Counted from the first letter of the stretch, positions 16,658 to 25,463 are shown. The stretch is 64,000 nt of DNA from Ilyomonas sp965277535 (GCA_965277535.1 OZ255825.1:1922001-1986000), one strand, 5' to 3'. Translations and numbers: made by a program. The notes: generated from the letters alone by a model not told the origin.

Positions 16658-18087
16658 ATGAAAAAAGTTTTATTCTTTTTTTAGCCGTTATATCCATAAC
16701 CTTTTCCAATGCTCAAACGATATTGATTAAAGATTCGACTTATGATCCGAATGATGCTCCATTTGGTGCTACTCATGTAACTACATATACTTACGACAGT
16801 GCTTGTCGTCTTGCCTCTCAAACATCTACCTTACCACCATCTCTAAATTCTTACACTTACTATGCTAATGGTAATCTTTACCAAAACTTGCAGCAAATTT
16901 ATAACGGCAGCAACACAGATGGTTCGTATAATTGGATTAACAATGGACTATCTACATATACTTATAATGCGGACGGTAAAGTAATAAGCCGAATAAATCA
17001 GTCATGGAATAGGACTTTGGAAACCTTTTTAAATTCTGATAAAGACACGAATGTTTATGATCAGAAAAACAACTTAATCAAGAATTTTTCTCAACAATGG
17101 ATTGATTCATTACACTTATGGACAACACAGTTTACTAATTTCTTTTATTATAACATTAATGGTCAAATAGATTCAACCATCAGTGTTGAAGCTATTTTTG
17201 GAAAAACAACCAAAACTTATTTTACTTATTATAATTCAGGCAAGCAATTTCAAATTGCAACCTACGATTATTTAGATTCTTTAGGAATGTCATTAAGTTC
17301 AAGTAATATAACAACACATTATTACGATTCTACAAATTATATCAATAAAGACAGTGTTGTTTCCGAACCAAGCAATCAGCCAGATTCCTTATTATGGCGG
17401 GAAATCGATGTTATTATTACCTATTACGATCATGCTACCAATAATAAAATCGAGGTTGATGGATTTACTATTGCCAGTAACATTCCGGAGCAAAGCAATA
17501 CTAAAACTTATTATTTCTATTTTCGTTGTTCATCTGTATATCCACTTACTCTTATAAACTTCTTAGGTGAGCAGCAGAATAGCAGTGTTTTACTACGCTG
17601 GCAAACTGCAAACGAAGTCAATATCTCGTCTTTTTTAATTGAGCGAAGCACAGATGATGAACATTTTATTAAAATTGATAGTGTAACTTCTTTAGGAAGC
17701 AGCACAAACATTAACAGTTATTCTTATCTTGATGATAATGCCATGCTAATGAATGTAACAAAATTATACTATCGCTTAATTGAGGTAGATAAAAACGGTA
17801 CTAATACTTATAGCAAAGTGGTGGTGCTTAACACTTCTGCAAATAAACCATCCATTTATGTATCACCTAATCCAATAGTTGATATAGTAAAACTTTATGC
17901 AACGACAATAATCAACAATGCAATGATTACTATTACGGACATGCAGGGCAAAGTTTTGTATTCCGCTTCGCAAGATATTAAGGCAGGTAACAATGTAACT
18001 ATTAATGCTTCTCGCTTTGCCAAAGGAATGTACATAATTACAATTCAGTTGGCTACAACCAAACAACAATTAAAAATTATTAAATAA
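16658..18087 (+). pseudogene. secreted YD-repeat-like protein with T9SS domain, signal peptide out of frame
   Basis: ATG at 16658 begins MKKVLFF and meets a stop at once because the T-run at 16676-16682 has seven bases. With eight, the frame would read on as LAVISITFSNAQTILIKDS, a normal signal peptide, and join the 450-codon frame that ends at 18087. The body contains repeated Y-T-Y-D/N motifs (TYTYDSACRLASQ, STYTYNADGKVISR) like RHS/YD repeats. Residues ~275-454 form a T9SS type A sorting domain (LINFLGEQQNSSVLLRWQTA; terminal FAKGMYIITIQ). It would be a cell-surface or secreted protein. The lesion is either phase variation, a true mutation or an assembly error; the rest of the gene is intact. 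Confidence 0.7.
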
Positions 18088-18163
18088 GAGCGAACGTATA
18101 TAAGAACTGGACGCTTAGTTAACCCTTTTTGTTTTATCGTTTCTTTGCATTTTCATCACAGCC

Positions 18164-19420
18164 ATGATCAAACTCTTTTACAACCTTTTTACTTCACTGT
18201 ATCCAACCGGCGCTAAGCTGCTAGCTTTGTTCAACAACAAAAAAGCAAAGCTTTGGATAGAAGGAAGAAAAGATGTATTCTCTTATTTACACAGTAAATT
18301 TGATGGCAATACAAAGCCGGTAATTTGGTTTCATTGTGCATCACTGGGCGAGTTTGAGCAAGGCAAGCCTGTGATGGAAGCTCTTAAAAGTTTGTATCCG
18401 CAACATCAATTGCTCATTACTTTTTTTTCTCCTTCGGGATATGAAATCCGCAAGAACTATGCAGGCGCTAATGCCATTTGCTATTTACCGATGGATGGTA
18501 AAGAGAATGCACAGAAACTGATACAAATTACAAAGCCCGCACTTGTTGTTTTTGTTAAGTATGAGTTTTGGTATTCTTACTTAACCGAAATTAAAAAGCA
18601 TCACATTCCGCTTCTGTTGGTATCAGCATTGTTCAGAAAAAGCCAGCCGTTTTTTAAAGCGTATGGTGGCTTTCACAAAAATATGCTGCGTTGTTTCACC
18701 CACATTTTTGTGCAAAACCAAACCTCGCTCGATCTGCTTCATTCTACCAGCATCAACAATGGGAGCATTAGCGGCGATACGCGTTTCGACCGTGTGCTGC
18801 AAACCGCCAACCACTTTGAACCTTTGCCCTTGATTGAACAATTTTGCCAAAACAAAAAAGTGCTGGTTGCTGGTAGCACATGGACAGAAGATGATGAAGA
18901 GCTTGACCATTTTGTAATTCATCATCCAACCATGCGCTTTGTAATTGCACCGCACGACATAAGTGAAGAACGCCTGCAGGAATGTGAGCGTTTGTACAAG
19001 CACACCATTCGTTATTCTGGGTTAGAAAATACAGCAATTGGTAACGATGTAAACACATTAATTATTGACAACATCGGTATGCTAAGCCGCATTTATTTTT
19101 ATGCTGATATAGCTTACATCGGCGGTGCTTTTGGCGGCGATGGCATTCATAATATTTTAGAAGCCGCAGTGTTTGCCAAACCTGTTGTGTTTGGTCCTGA
19201 ACATGATAACTTTCCTGAAACCGATGATTTGATTGAAGAAGGCGGCGCATTTAGTGTAAACAATGCTTTGGAATTGGAAACCATCTTAAATAAATTATTG
19301 ACTGATGAAGCCTTTAAAGCCAATGCAGGCAAAGCTTCCGGCGCCTTTGTAAAAAGAAATGCGGGTGCAACGCAACAGATTATAGCTTACGTTCAGGAGA
19401 AGCGCCTTCTTACCAATTGA
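18164..19420 (+). CDS. waaA: 3-deoxy-D-manno-octulosonic acid (Kdo) transferase
   Basis: A 418-aa GT30-family enzyme that transfers Kdo from CMP-Kdo to lipid A precursor at the inner membrane. Conserved features are an N-terminal hydrophobic anchor (LFYNLFTSLYPTGAKLLALF), the acceptor-site block WFHCASLGEFEQGKPVMEALK near residue 57 with the catalytic Glu, KYEFWYSYL near 130, STWTEDDEEL near 230, and IGGAFGGDGIHNILEAAVF near 320 followed by FGPEHDNFPE. The length is typical. It overlaps the 3' end of the convergent 271-aa gene by 28 bases. Confidence 0.93.
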   Translation: MIKLFYNLFTSLYPTGAKLLALFNNKKAKLWIEGRKDVFSYLHSKFDGNTKPVIWFHCASLGEFEQGKPVMEALKSLYPQHQLLITFFSPSGYEIRKNYAGANAICYLPMDGKENAQKLIQITKPALVVFVKYEFWYSYLTEIKKHHIPLLLVSALFRKSQPFFKAYGGFHKNMLRCFTHIFVQNQTSLDLLHSTSINNGSISGDTRFDRVLQTANHFEPLPLIEQFCQNKKVLVAGSTWTEDDEELDHFVIHHPTMRFVIAPHDISEERLQECERLYKHTIRYSGLENTAIGNDVNTLIIDNIGMLSRIYFYADIAYIGGAFGGDGIHNILEAAVFAKPVVFGPEHDNFPETDDLIEEGGAFSVNNALELETILNKLLTDEAFKANAGKASGAFVKRNAGATQQIIAYVQEKRLLTN

Positions 19421-20208
19421 TAAAATGCTTTTACGGTTGGATTGTTGTCATCCCAACCCAATTTGTAAATCATTTCGCGTTGTATCCAATATTCAGCTTC
19501 GGGCAAAATGTGAAACGAATTAATGGTTTTGATAGAACGCTCATAAGCTACTTCATCGTTGCGAAACAATTCTTTTATAAACAAATATTTATCGTTGATG
19601 CCGATGGCTTTGCGCAGGTCTTTTATGGGTTCATCTTTCAACCTGCTTCCTGCTTCGGTGGCCTGTGGCTTTAGCGTATCGTTAATGCTTCGCTCGTTGG
19701 TCTGTGCAGTATCATTCAGTTCATAAACCACTTTTGGTTGCTGTTGTGCAAGTGTAGGAATGTGCTCCATCACATCGTTGTATTTTTCTTCAGCCAACGT
19801 GTTGACGGACGATGTTTGTACCGGCTCCGGCTCAATAGTTTGCGGCAGAATAATTTCTTCTTTTACCTGTTGTAAGTTCTGGTCTTCCGCAGGCTGCACA
19901 GCAGTGTTTTCTTCTACCTGAACGTTTTGGTTTTGCTCATTTTTGTTACTTTCTTCAAGAGTTACTTCAAATGGTTTGAAGGGCATTATCACGCTTACTT
20001 TGCCGGCATGTGCTTTGTTTCCAGCCTGATTGTTTTGCTGCAACTCAGTAACCAAAAGCAAAGCAGTATTCAGTAAAGAAGATTCATCCGCTTTATCGGT
20101 ATATTGTTGTTGCAAACGTTTGATAAGCGCACCTACTTTTTCCATGCTAAGCGATATTTTTTCGGAATCGGGCAAAGCTAAGGTAATAAGGTTTTTATTT
20201 GCAGCCAT
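19393..20208 (-). CDS. conserved hypothetical protein, 271 aa
   Basis: I do not recognise a named family. The first ~75 residues (KISLSMEKVGALIKRLQQQY) are helical. Residues ~75-185 are acidic and Gln/Asn-rich, probably disordered. The last ~75 residues form a compact helical module beginning DLRKAIGINDKYLFIKELF and ending YQLVRRRFS that looks well conserved. No signal peptide or membrane segment. Its start codon lies only 12 bases from the divergently oriented tdk start, so promoters of each must overlap the other's coding sequence or leader. Confidence 0.6.
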   Translation of the reverse strand: MAANKNLITLALPDSEKISLSMEKVGALIKRLQQQYTDKADESSLLNTALLLVTELQQNNQAGNKAHAGKVSVIMPFKPFEVTLEESNKNEQNQNVQVEENTAVQPAEDQNLQQVKEEIILPQTIEPEPVQTSSVNTLAEEKYNDVMEHIPTLAQQQPKVVYELNDTAQTNERSINDTLKPQATEAGSRLKDEPIKDLRKAIGINDKYLFIKELFRNDEVAYERSIKTINSFHILPEAEYWIQREMIYKLGWDDNNPTVKAFYQLVRRRFS

Positions 20209-20220
20209 TCAATTGTAAAA

Positions 20221-20781
20221 ATGTTTACCGAACCTCATGTTTATGGCAGAGGCTGGATAGAAGTCATTTGCGGCGGCATGTTTAGTGGCAAAACCGAAGA
20301 GCTGATACGCCGGTTAAACCGTGTAAAAATTGCGAACCGAACTGCCGAAATTTTCAAGCCGGCTTTAGATACGCGCTACCATGCTGTAAACGTAGTAAGC
20401 CACAATACCACCGAAATGAAAAGTACGCCGGTTGATAATTCGCAAACCATTTTGTTATTGTCGAACGAAGTAGATGTAGTAGGAATTGATGAAGCTCAGT
20501 TTTTTGATGATGAGCTCCCGAATGTGTGTGAAACGCTTGCCCGCAAAGGCATTCGCGTCGTTGTTGCCGGATTGGATAAAGATTTTTCGAGCAAGCCTTT
20601 CGGACCGATGCCACAATTGCTTTCCATCGCTGACGATGTTACCAAGCTTCATGCAATCTGCGTTGTATGCGGCAACATTGCTTCGTATTCTTACCGAATC
20701 ACAGCGCAGCAAAAGCAAGTTGTGTTAGGCGAAAAAGACGTGTATGAACCGCGTTGCCGGAAATGTTATTATGGATTGTAA
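20221..20781 (+). CDS. tdk: thymidine kinase
   Basis: A 186-aa cytoplasmic type II thymidine kinase that phosphorylates thymidine to dTMP in the salvage pathway. It has the P-loop GGMFSGKTEELIRR at residues ~18-31, the Mg-site DEAQFFDD near 90, and a zinc-binding lasso with CVVCG near 147 and CRKC near the C-terminus. Length and motifs are standard. The stop codon lies nine bases before a TA module whose promoter overlaps the tdk 3' end. Confidence 0.95.
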   Translation: MFTEPHVYGRGWIEVICGGMFSGKTEELIRRLNRVKIANRTAEIFKPALDTRYHAVNVVSHNTTEMKSTPVDNSQTILLLSNEVDVVGIDEAQFFDDELPNVCETLARKGIRVVVAGLDKDFSSKPFGPMPQLLSIADDVTKLHAICVVCGNIASYSYRITAQQKQVVLGEKDVYEPRCRKCYYGL

Positions 20782-20786
20782 TTTTG
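20754..20786 (+). promoter_or_regulatory. promoter of the TA module after tdk
   Basis: TTG at 20754-20756, 22 bases, TAATTTTG at 20779-20786. The -7 motif ends four bases before the ATG at 20791, which would put transcription initiation at or next to the start codon (a leaderless mRNA). The spacer is one base longer than usual. Confidence 0.45.
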
Positions 20787-20790
20787 AGGT

Positions 20791-21009
20791 ATGGAAGCGA
20801 TAAAAAAAATAATTGAACATTCTACTCATCAAGTAGTAATTGCGTTGCCAGAAAGTTATCAGAATAAAAAGTTAGAGGTGATTGTTTTAACGGTTGAAGA
20901 AACCAATGAACCAAAAAAGAAATATGATTTTTCTGACCTTTATGGTAAATTAGATTGGCAAGGCGATGCTGTGGCAGAACAAAGAAAGTTAAGAGATGAA
21001 TGGGAATAA
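20791..21009 (+). CDS. antitoxin of a VapBC-type module
   Basis: A 72-aa protein (MEAIKKIIEHSTHQVVIALP...) with an alpha/beta N-terminal part and an acidic C-terminal tail (YDFSDLYGKLDWQGDAVAEQ) that would wrap the toxin. It lacks the classic ribbon-helix-helix start but matches the small antitoxins found before PIN toxins in Bacteroidota. Its stop overlaps the toxin start (ATG at 20996). The antitoxin is intact although the toxin frame carries a stop. Confidence 0.65.
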   Translation: MEAIKKIIEHSTHQVVIALPESYQNKKLEVIVLTVEETNEPKKKYDFSDLYGKLDWQGDAVAEQRKLRDEWE

Positions 21010-21427
21010 ATATTTTTTAGATACCAATGCGATTATTGCTTTATTGAATAGAAATAAAGTAATTGAAAATGCAATCAATAATGCAAATTGGCTTGGCTTA
21101 TAGGTGATTAATATTGCTGAGTTTTTATCTTTTAGTAATCTTAGTTTGAATGACAAAAATATATTTACAACTTTCTTACAAAGAGTGTCTGTAATCAATC
21201 TAACTTTCGAAGACCATCTTGATATTATCAATGCCGCAGCCACTTTTCGTATTTCATACAAACTCAAACTGCCCGATGCAATTATAGCAGCTTCGGCTAT
21301 TGTAAATAACTCAATACTTATAAGAAACGATCAACAGCTTTCAAACATCCCTCACTTGCAAATCCTTACTTTTGACCAAATCATCTTCCCATATCATCAC
21401 ACTTATAAAAAAAGACATTCTGCTTGA
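20996..21427 (+). pseudogene. VapC-like PIN toxin with in-frame amber stop
   Basis: Reading from ATG at 20996: MNGNKYFLDTNAIIALLNRN, the PIN-domain start with the first catalytic Asp in LDTN, then an in-frame TAG at 21101-21103 (codon 36), after which the same frame continues through VINIAEFLSFSN, the second acidic cluster LKLPDAIIAASA and the third region ILIRNDQQL. The frame continues past the usual PIN end and overlaps the first ~55 bases of ccmB. The ribonuclease toxin is therefore probably inactive unless the TAG is read through. The overlap suggests insertion just at the ccmB 5' end. Confidence 0.8.
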
Positions 21428-22034
21428 AATCCGCCAGCAGTACACGTTTTACGGCATTGCCTTGTATGTAATGGCAACCATTTTTGTTGTGTACTTAACC
21501 CTCGAAACACCCGAAGACAAAGTTTGGAACAGTTTGTTTTGGGTCATTCAATTGTTCGTTTGCGTAAATGCGGTTGCTAAAAGTTTTTTGGGCGAAAACA
21601 AAAACCGCTTGTTTTATTTTTATTCCATTGCGGGTGCAACACAGTTCATCATTGCCAAGCTTTTATTCAATGCAGTTTTAATGATTGTAATGACACTGCT
21701 AAGCCTTTTTGTTTTTATCCTCTTTTTGGGCAATCCATTGGTTCATGTAGGGCAGTTTGTTAGCATCAGTTGTTTGGGTGGTGTAGGTTTGGGATTAACA
21801 TTTACATTCCTGGCTGCCATTGCTGCCAAAGCGCAGCAGCAGGCGGCTTTAATGGCAATCATGGGTTTTCCCATCATTACGCCTCAGTTGTTGTTATTAA
21901 ACAAAGTGGCAAACATTGCTTTTTCATCCATTGTTCAATCAAACCTCTGGCAAATGACATTGTTGCTGGTCCTGTTTGATGTTTTGATTGTAATTCTTGC
22001 CATCATCCTGTTTCCGTTTTTATGGAAAGATTGA
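21372..22034 (+). CDS. ccmB: heme exporter CcmB-like permease
   Basis: A 220-aa inner-membrane protein with six hydrophobic segments, matching CcmB, the permease of the CcmAB ABC transporter needed for heme delivery in cytochrome c maturation. Marks are the N-terminal LIKKDILLEIRQQYTFYGIA, SFLGENKNRLFYFY near residue 70, and IMGFPIITPQLLLLNK near 175. The only start in frame near the conserved N-terminus is TTG at 21372; the original start may have been displaced by the TA module just upstream, whose toxin frame overlaps this one. ccmA is not in the window. A repeat element separates ccmB from ccmC. Confidence 0.85.
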   Translation: MTKSSSHIITLIKKDILLEIRQQYTFYGIALYVMATIFVVYLTLETPEDKVWNSLFWVIQLFVCVNAVAKSFLGENKNRLFYFYSIAGATQFIIAKLLFNAVLMIVMTLLSLFVFILFLGNPLVHVGQFVSISCLGGVGLGLTFTFLAAIAAKAQQQAALMAIMGFPIITPQLLLLNKVANIAFSSIVQSNLWQMTLLLVLFDVLIVILAIILFPFLWKD

Positions 22035-22042
22035 AGTTCTGT

Positions 22043-22155
22043 TGAACCACAAAGGCACAAAGAACACAAAGAAGCATAAAGAATAGTAAAAGAAAACTTC
22101 GTGAATCTTTGTTACTTCAAGTCTTTGTGGTTCATAATAGCCTTTGTGGTTCAAA
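22043..22155. repeat. inverted repeat element, GAACCACAAAG family
   Basis: The left end TTGAACCACAAAGGCACAAAG is mirrored on the right by CTTTGTGGTTC twice (once at ~22125 and again at ~22143-22153), around an AT-rich core with CACAAAG units. It is the same family as 6286-6348 and 39632-39708. It lies between ccmB and ccmC. Confidence 0.65.
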
Positions 22156-22262
22156 CTTTTTTTAACCAATACTAACACCTGTTTGTATAAGTCGTTTGCT
22201 ATACATTTGCAGCCGCACATTTGTTTTTACATTGATACTGATTATTACGGTAAAATAGATTT

Positions 22263-22949
22263 ATGCTTCGGAAACCCTGGTGGAAAATTGCATCGTTTAT
22301 ATTGCTTCTTTATACCTGCACTGTAGGCTTTTTTGTGAAAATCCCTTACCTCGACGACAGGATGCAGCAAAGCATCCGCAACCTTTTTTTCCATGTTCCC
22401 ATGTGGATGGCGATGATGGTGTTTTTTATTGTATCGGTTGTTTATGCCATTAAAAATTTGCGTACTCAAAATCCAATTTTCGATTTTTATTCGGTTGAAT
22501 ATGCCCGTACCGGTGCCGTGTTTGGAACGCTGGGTTTTGTAACCGGAATGGTATGGGCAAATTACCAATGGGGCGCACCGCTGAATGGAGACCCAAAACA
22601 AATTTATACCGTCATCGGCATCTTGATTTACTATGCTTATTTTATTCTCCGCGGCTCGATGATTGATGAAGACAAACGCAGCAAAGTGAGTGCGGTTTAT
22701 AACATCTTCGCCTTTGCTATGACGATACCTTTATTTTTTATTTTACCCCGGTTAAAAGAATCATTGCATCCGGGCGGGCAAGGCGCAGAAGGCAATCCGG
22801 GCTTGAATCCTAAAGATTTGGATGCCAATATGCGGCTGGTATTTTATCCTGCCATTTTAGGTTGGACATTATTGGGAATATGGATAACAACGCTTCGTAT
22901 CCGTTACCGGATGTGGAGCGAAAACGAATTGAATTATGAACAAGCTTAA
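22263..22949 (+). CDS. ccmC: cytochrome c maturation protein CcmC
   Basis: A 228-aa polytopic membrane protein of the heme-handling family; CcmC loads heme onto the CcmE chaperone in the periplasm. Six hydrophobic segments are seen. The first conserved periplasmic histidine lies in NLFFHVPMWMAMM near residue 45; the tryptophan-rich motif appears as GMVWANYQWGAPLNGDPKQ near 95-115, followed by the second His-poor loop. The protein is the usual length. It starts at ATG 22263 and overlaps ccmD by 14 bases. Confidence 0.9.
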   Translation: MLRKPWWKIASFILLLYTCTVGFFVKIPYLDDRMQQSIRNLFFHVPMWMAMMVFFIVSVVYAIKNLRTQNPIFDFYSVEYARTGAVFGTLGFVTGMVWANYQWGAPLNGDPKQIYTVIGILIYYAYFILRGSMIDEDKRSKVSAVYNIFAFAMTIPLFFILPRLKESLHPGGQGAEGNPGLNPKDLDANMRLVFYPAILGWTLLGIWITTLRIRYRMWSENELNYEQA

Positions 22950-23166
22950 GCCTTTGTTTTTGCTCTTATTTGTCAACTTTTTTGCACTGCTTGCAACGGC
23001 GCAAGGTGGCATCAAACCAACCGAAGACAGCAGCGACTTCATGCGCAGCAATGGCAAAATTTATGTAGTAGTTGCGGTGATTGTTATCATTGTAATCGGC
23101 CTTTTTTTATACCTATACAATCTTGATAAAAAAATATCAGCTCTTGAAAAACAAAACAAATCATAG
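22936..23166 (+). CDS. ccmD: CcmD-like small membrane protein
   Basis: A 76-aa protein with an N-terminal hydrophobic signal/anchor (LKPLFLLLFVNFFALLATAQ), a short polar stretch, and a transmembrane helix at ~42-60 (IYVVVAVIVIIVIGLFLYLY), ending in a charged tail with LDKKISALEKQ. Position after ccmC and overlap with it fit CcmD, which stabilises the CcmABC complex; Bacteroidota members carry an extra N-terminal hydrophobic segment. The call is by context and topology. Confidence 0.75.
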   Translation: MNKLKPLFLLLFVNFFALLATAQGGIKPTEDSSDFMRSNGKIYVVVAVIVIIVIGLFLYLYNLDKKISALEKQNKS

Positions 23167-23227
23167 CGAAAGAATAAATCTACTCTGTCAAATTTTATTT
23201 TTCTAACGTTTTAAAAAACCATTTTCG

Positions 23228-24643
23228 ATGCCACAGCCATATAGCTTTTTCGACAACGTAAATAAAAGCTTTTCCAAAGCCGCTTCTTTTACCAAATGGG
23301 AAGAAGGGTTATTAGAGCAAATCAAACAATGCAATGCCGTGTACCAGATGCGCTTTCCCATCCGCAGAGACAACGGTAAAATTGAAGTGATTGAAGCCTA
23401 CCGTGTACAGCACTCGCATCACAAAACGCCCTGCAAAGGAGGCATTCGGTTTAGCAATGAAGTGAACCAGGATGAAGTAATGGCGCTTGCCGCTTTAATG
23501 ACTTATAAATGTGCCATTGTAAACGTGCCTTTTGGTGGTGGCAAAGGCGGCATTAAAATAGACCCGAAAAAATACAGCGATTTTGAATTGCAAAAAATTA
23601 CGCGCCGCTATACAAGTGAACTGGTAAAGAAAAATTTTATTGGTCCGGGCACGGATGTTCCTGCACCCGATTATGGTACCGGAGAACGCGAAATGGCGTG
23701 GATATTAGATACCTACACAACCTTGCATCCCGGCGAAGTGGAAGCAATGGGCTGCGTAACTGGCAAGCCGGTTACACAAGGTGGTGTTCGCGGTCGTAAA
23801 GAAGCTACGGGTCTGGGTGTTTTTTTTGGAGTACGCGAAGTGTGCAACATGCCGGATATTATGGAACGATTGGGCATGTTAACCGGCGTGGAAGGTAAGC
23901 GTGTAATTGTGCAGGGTTTAGGAAATGTAGGTTATCATACGGCAAAGTTTTTTCGCGAAAACGGGGCAAAAGTAATTGCCATTGCAGAATATGAAGGCGC
24001 CATTTGCAACAATGATGGACTGCATGAAGAAGAGGTGTTTCAACATCGTAAAAAGAATGGTTCTATCTTTAATTTTCCCGGTGCTACCAACGTTGTAAAA
24101 GGAAGCGACGCACTGGAAATGGAGTGTGATATATTAATACCTGCAGCTCTCGAAAATGTTATTACAGCAGAGAATGCACCCCGCATAAAAGCAAAGCTGA
24201 TTGGTGAAGCAGCAAACGGACCTACCTCGCCGGAAGCAGATATGATTTTGGCTGAAAAAGGAATAATTGTTATTCCGGATATGTATCTGAATGCAGGCGG
24301 CGTAACGGTATCTTATTTTGAATGGTTAAAGAACTTAAGCCATGTGCGTTATGGCAGAATGGAAAAACGCTTTACCGAAAATATGAACAAACATATTTTG
24401 GGGCAGATTGAAAACCTTACTGGTAAAGAAGTAAGTGAAGGAGAAAAAAAATTTATTGAACACGGCGCTTCGGAAGAAGACCTGGTTCATAGTGGCTTGG
24501 AAGAAACGATGATAGAAGCTACGCATGAAATTATGAACTGCTGGCGCGGGAATCCTAACATACCGGATATGCGCACTGCTGCTTATGTAGTTGCCATTAA
24601 CAAAGTAGGAACCTCTTATGCTGAACTGGGAATTTTCCCATAA
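23228..24643 (+). CDS. glutamate dehydrogenase (Glu/Leu/Phe/Val dehydrogenase family)
   Basis: A 471-aa enzyme that interconverts glutamate and 2-oxoglutarate plus ammonia. The substrate domain has CKGGIRFSNEVNQDEV near residue 70 with the conserved lysines, then TYKCAIVNVPFGGGKGGI near 95 and GPGTDVPAPDYGTGEREM near 140. The NAD(P) domain starts GKRVIVQGLGNVGYHTAKFF near 225, followed by AANGPTSPEAD and PDMYLNAGGVTVSYFEW near 340. The length suits this family, with an insertion around residue 215. Cofactor preference was not determined. It is followed by a hairpin terminator and a TA module. Confidence 0.92.
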   Translation: MPQPYSFFDNVNKSFSKAASFTKWEEGLLEQIKQCNAVYQMRFPIRRDNGKIEVIEAYRVQHSHHKTPCKGGIRFSNEVNQDEVMALAALMTYKCAIVNVPFGGGKGGIKIDPKKYSDFELQKITRRYTSELVKKNFIGPGTDVPAPDYGTGEREMAWILDTYTTLHPGEVEAMGCVTGKPVTQGGVRGRKEATGLGVFFGVREVCNMPDIMERLGMLTGVEGKRVIVQGLGNVGYHTAKFFRENGAKVIAIAEYEGAICNNDGLHEEEVFQHRKKNGSIFNFPGATNVVKGSDALEMECDILIPAALENVITAENAPRIKAKLIGEAANGPTSPEADMILAEKGIIVIPDMYLNAGGVTVSYFEWLKNLSHVRYGRMEKRFTENMNKHILGQIENLTGKEVSEGEKKFIEHGASEEDLVHSGLEETMIEATHEIMNCWRGNPNIPDMRTAAYVVAINKVGTSYAELGIFP

Positions 24644-24668
24644 GCGACTTTATAAATTTGGGCAAAAA

Positions 24669-24711
24669 CAAAAACGCTTTCCAAAAAATTTTGGAAAGCG
24701 TTTTTGTTTTT
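24669..24711 (+). terminator. terminator of the glutamate dehydrogenase gene
   Basis: CAAAAACGCTTTCCAAAA pairs with TTTTGGAAAGCGTTTTTG, followed by a T-run. The preceding bases GGGCAAAAACAAAAA and the stem recur at 25394-25440 on the far side of the TA module with a compensating C-G to T-A change. Confidence 0.88.
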
Positions 24712-24808
24712 AAAGTCTTGAATAATGGATGAAATAATTTGATAGGAACTTTCGATTTGTATGAGTAACTTACTTACTATTTTTACAAAACTGATTGGGA
24801 TTTCATTT

Positions 24809-25060
24809 ATGCAAACATTGAACATCGAAATTACAAATGACAATGCCTTACAAGTGTTAGAAGATTTACAGGCAAAAGACTTTATAAAAATCAGGGCAAA
24901 TTTTCATCTGACTTCATCTGTTTTTCCTGGCGAACCTTTTACTATTGAAGAATTTAAAAATTTCATTCTTGAAAGAGAAAACGGAACCAGCATAAGCCTT
25001 ACTCAAGCAAAAGCAAAATGGGCAAAAAAGAAAAAACAGTTGCTCAAAAGCATAAAATAA
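24809..25060 (+). CDS. antitoxin of a RelBE/ParDE-type module
   Basis: An 83-aa protein starting MQTLNIEITNDNALQVLEDL, with a beta strand plus helix at the N-terminus and a basic/amphipathic C-terminal tail (SLTQAKAKWAKKKKQLLKS). ATG at 24809 is preferred; the frame opens 16 codons earlier with residues that look unselected. The 3' end overlaps the toxin start by 43 bases. Small antitoxins with this layout commonly precede RelE/ParE toxins in Bacteroidota. Confidence 0.7.
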   Translation: MQTLNIEITNDNALQVLEDLQAKDFIKIRANFHLTSSVFPGEPFTIEEFKNFILERENGTSISLTQAKAKWAKKKKQLLKSIK

Positions 25061-25368
25061 GAATTCAGGACGAAGCTTATAATGATATTGAGCAAATTAC
25101 CGATTTTATAGTCACCCAAAATCAACAACCTTTAAATGCAATAAAAGTTGCAGACTCTATATTTCAAGCTATTGATAAAATTGGAAACAACCCTTTTGCT
25201 TACAAAGAGTGTGAAGCCATTCCAACAAAATCAAAAATTTATCGTCAAGCGAAATGTTTATCGTGGTTGATAATTTTCAGAATTTCCTCTGCCGAAATTT
25301 TGATTTTAGGTGTTGTTCATGGTGCAAGGAATCCGTCAGCAATTAAAAAAATGAAAACGAAACGATAA
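25018..25368 (+). CDS. RelE/ParE family toxin
   Basis: A 116-aa basic protein: KHKIRIQDEAYNDIEQITDFI at residues ~11-31, ADSIFQAIDKIGNNPFAYKE near 48-67, and a C-terminal VVHGARNPSAIKK strand. This is the compact RelE/ParE fold, acting as an mRNA interferase or gyrase poison. ATG at 25018 overlaps the antitoxin. The module is bracketed by two copies of a GGGCAAAAACAAAAA-terminator sequence (24659-24711 and 25394-25440). Confidence 0.8.
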   Translation: MGKKEKTVAQKHKIRIQDEAYNDIEQITDFIVTQNQQPLNAIKVADSIFQAIDKIGNNPFAYKECEAIPTKSKIYRQAKCLSWLIIFRISSAEILILGVVHGARNPSAIKKMKTKR

Positions 25369-25404
25369 GGGTATCTTTATTACTTTGCTTATATGGGCAA
25401 AAAC

Positions 25405-25440
25405 AAAAATGCTTTCCAAACTGTTGGAAAGCATTTTTTT
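25405..25440 (+). terminator. terminator after RelE/ParE toxin, diverged copy of the gdh terminator
   Basis: AAAAATGCTTTCCAA, ACTG loop, TTGGAAAGCATTTTTTT. The sequence from GGGCAAAAACAAAAA through CTTTCCAAA is nearly the same as the gdh terminator, and the single stem difference is compensated in the other arm. Confidence 0.88.
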
Positions 25441-25463
25441 ATAAAATAGAATTGAAGAAAAAA

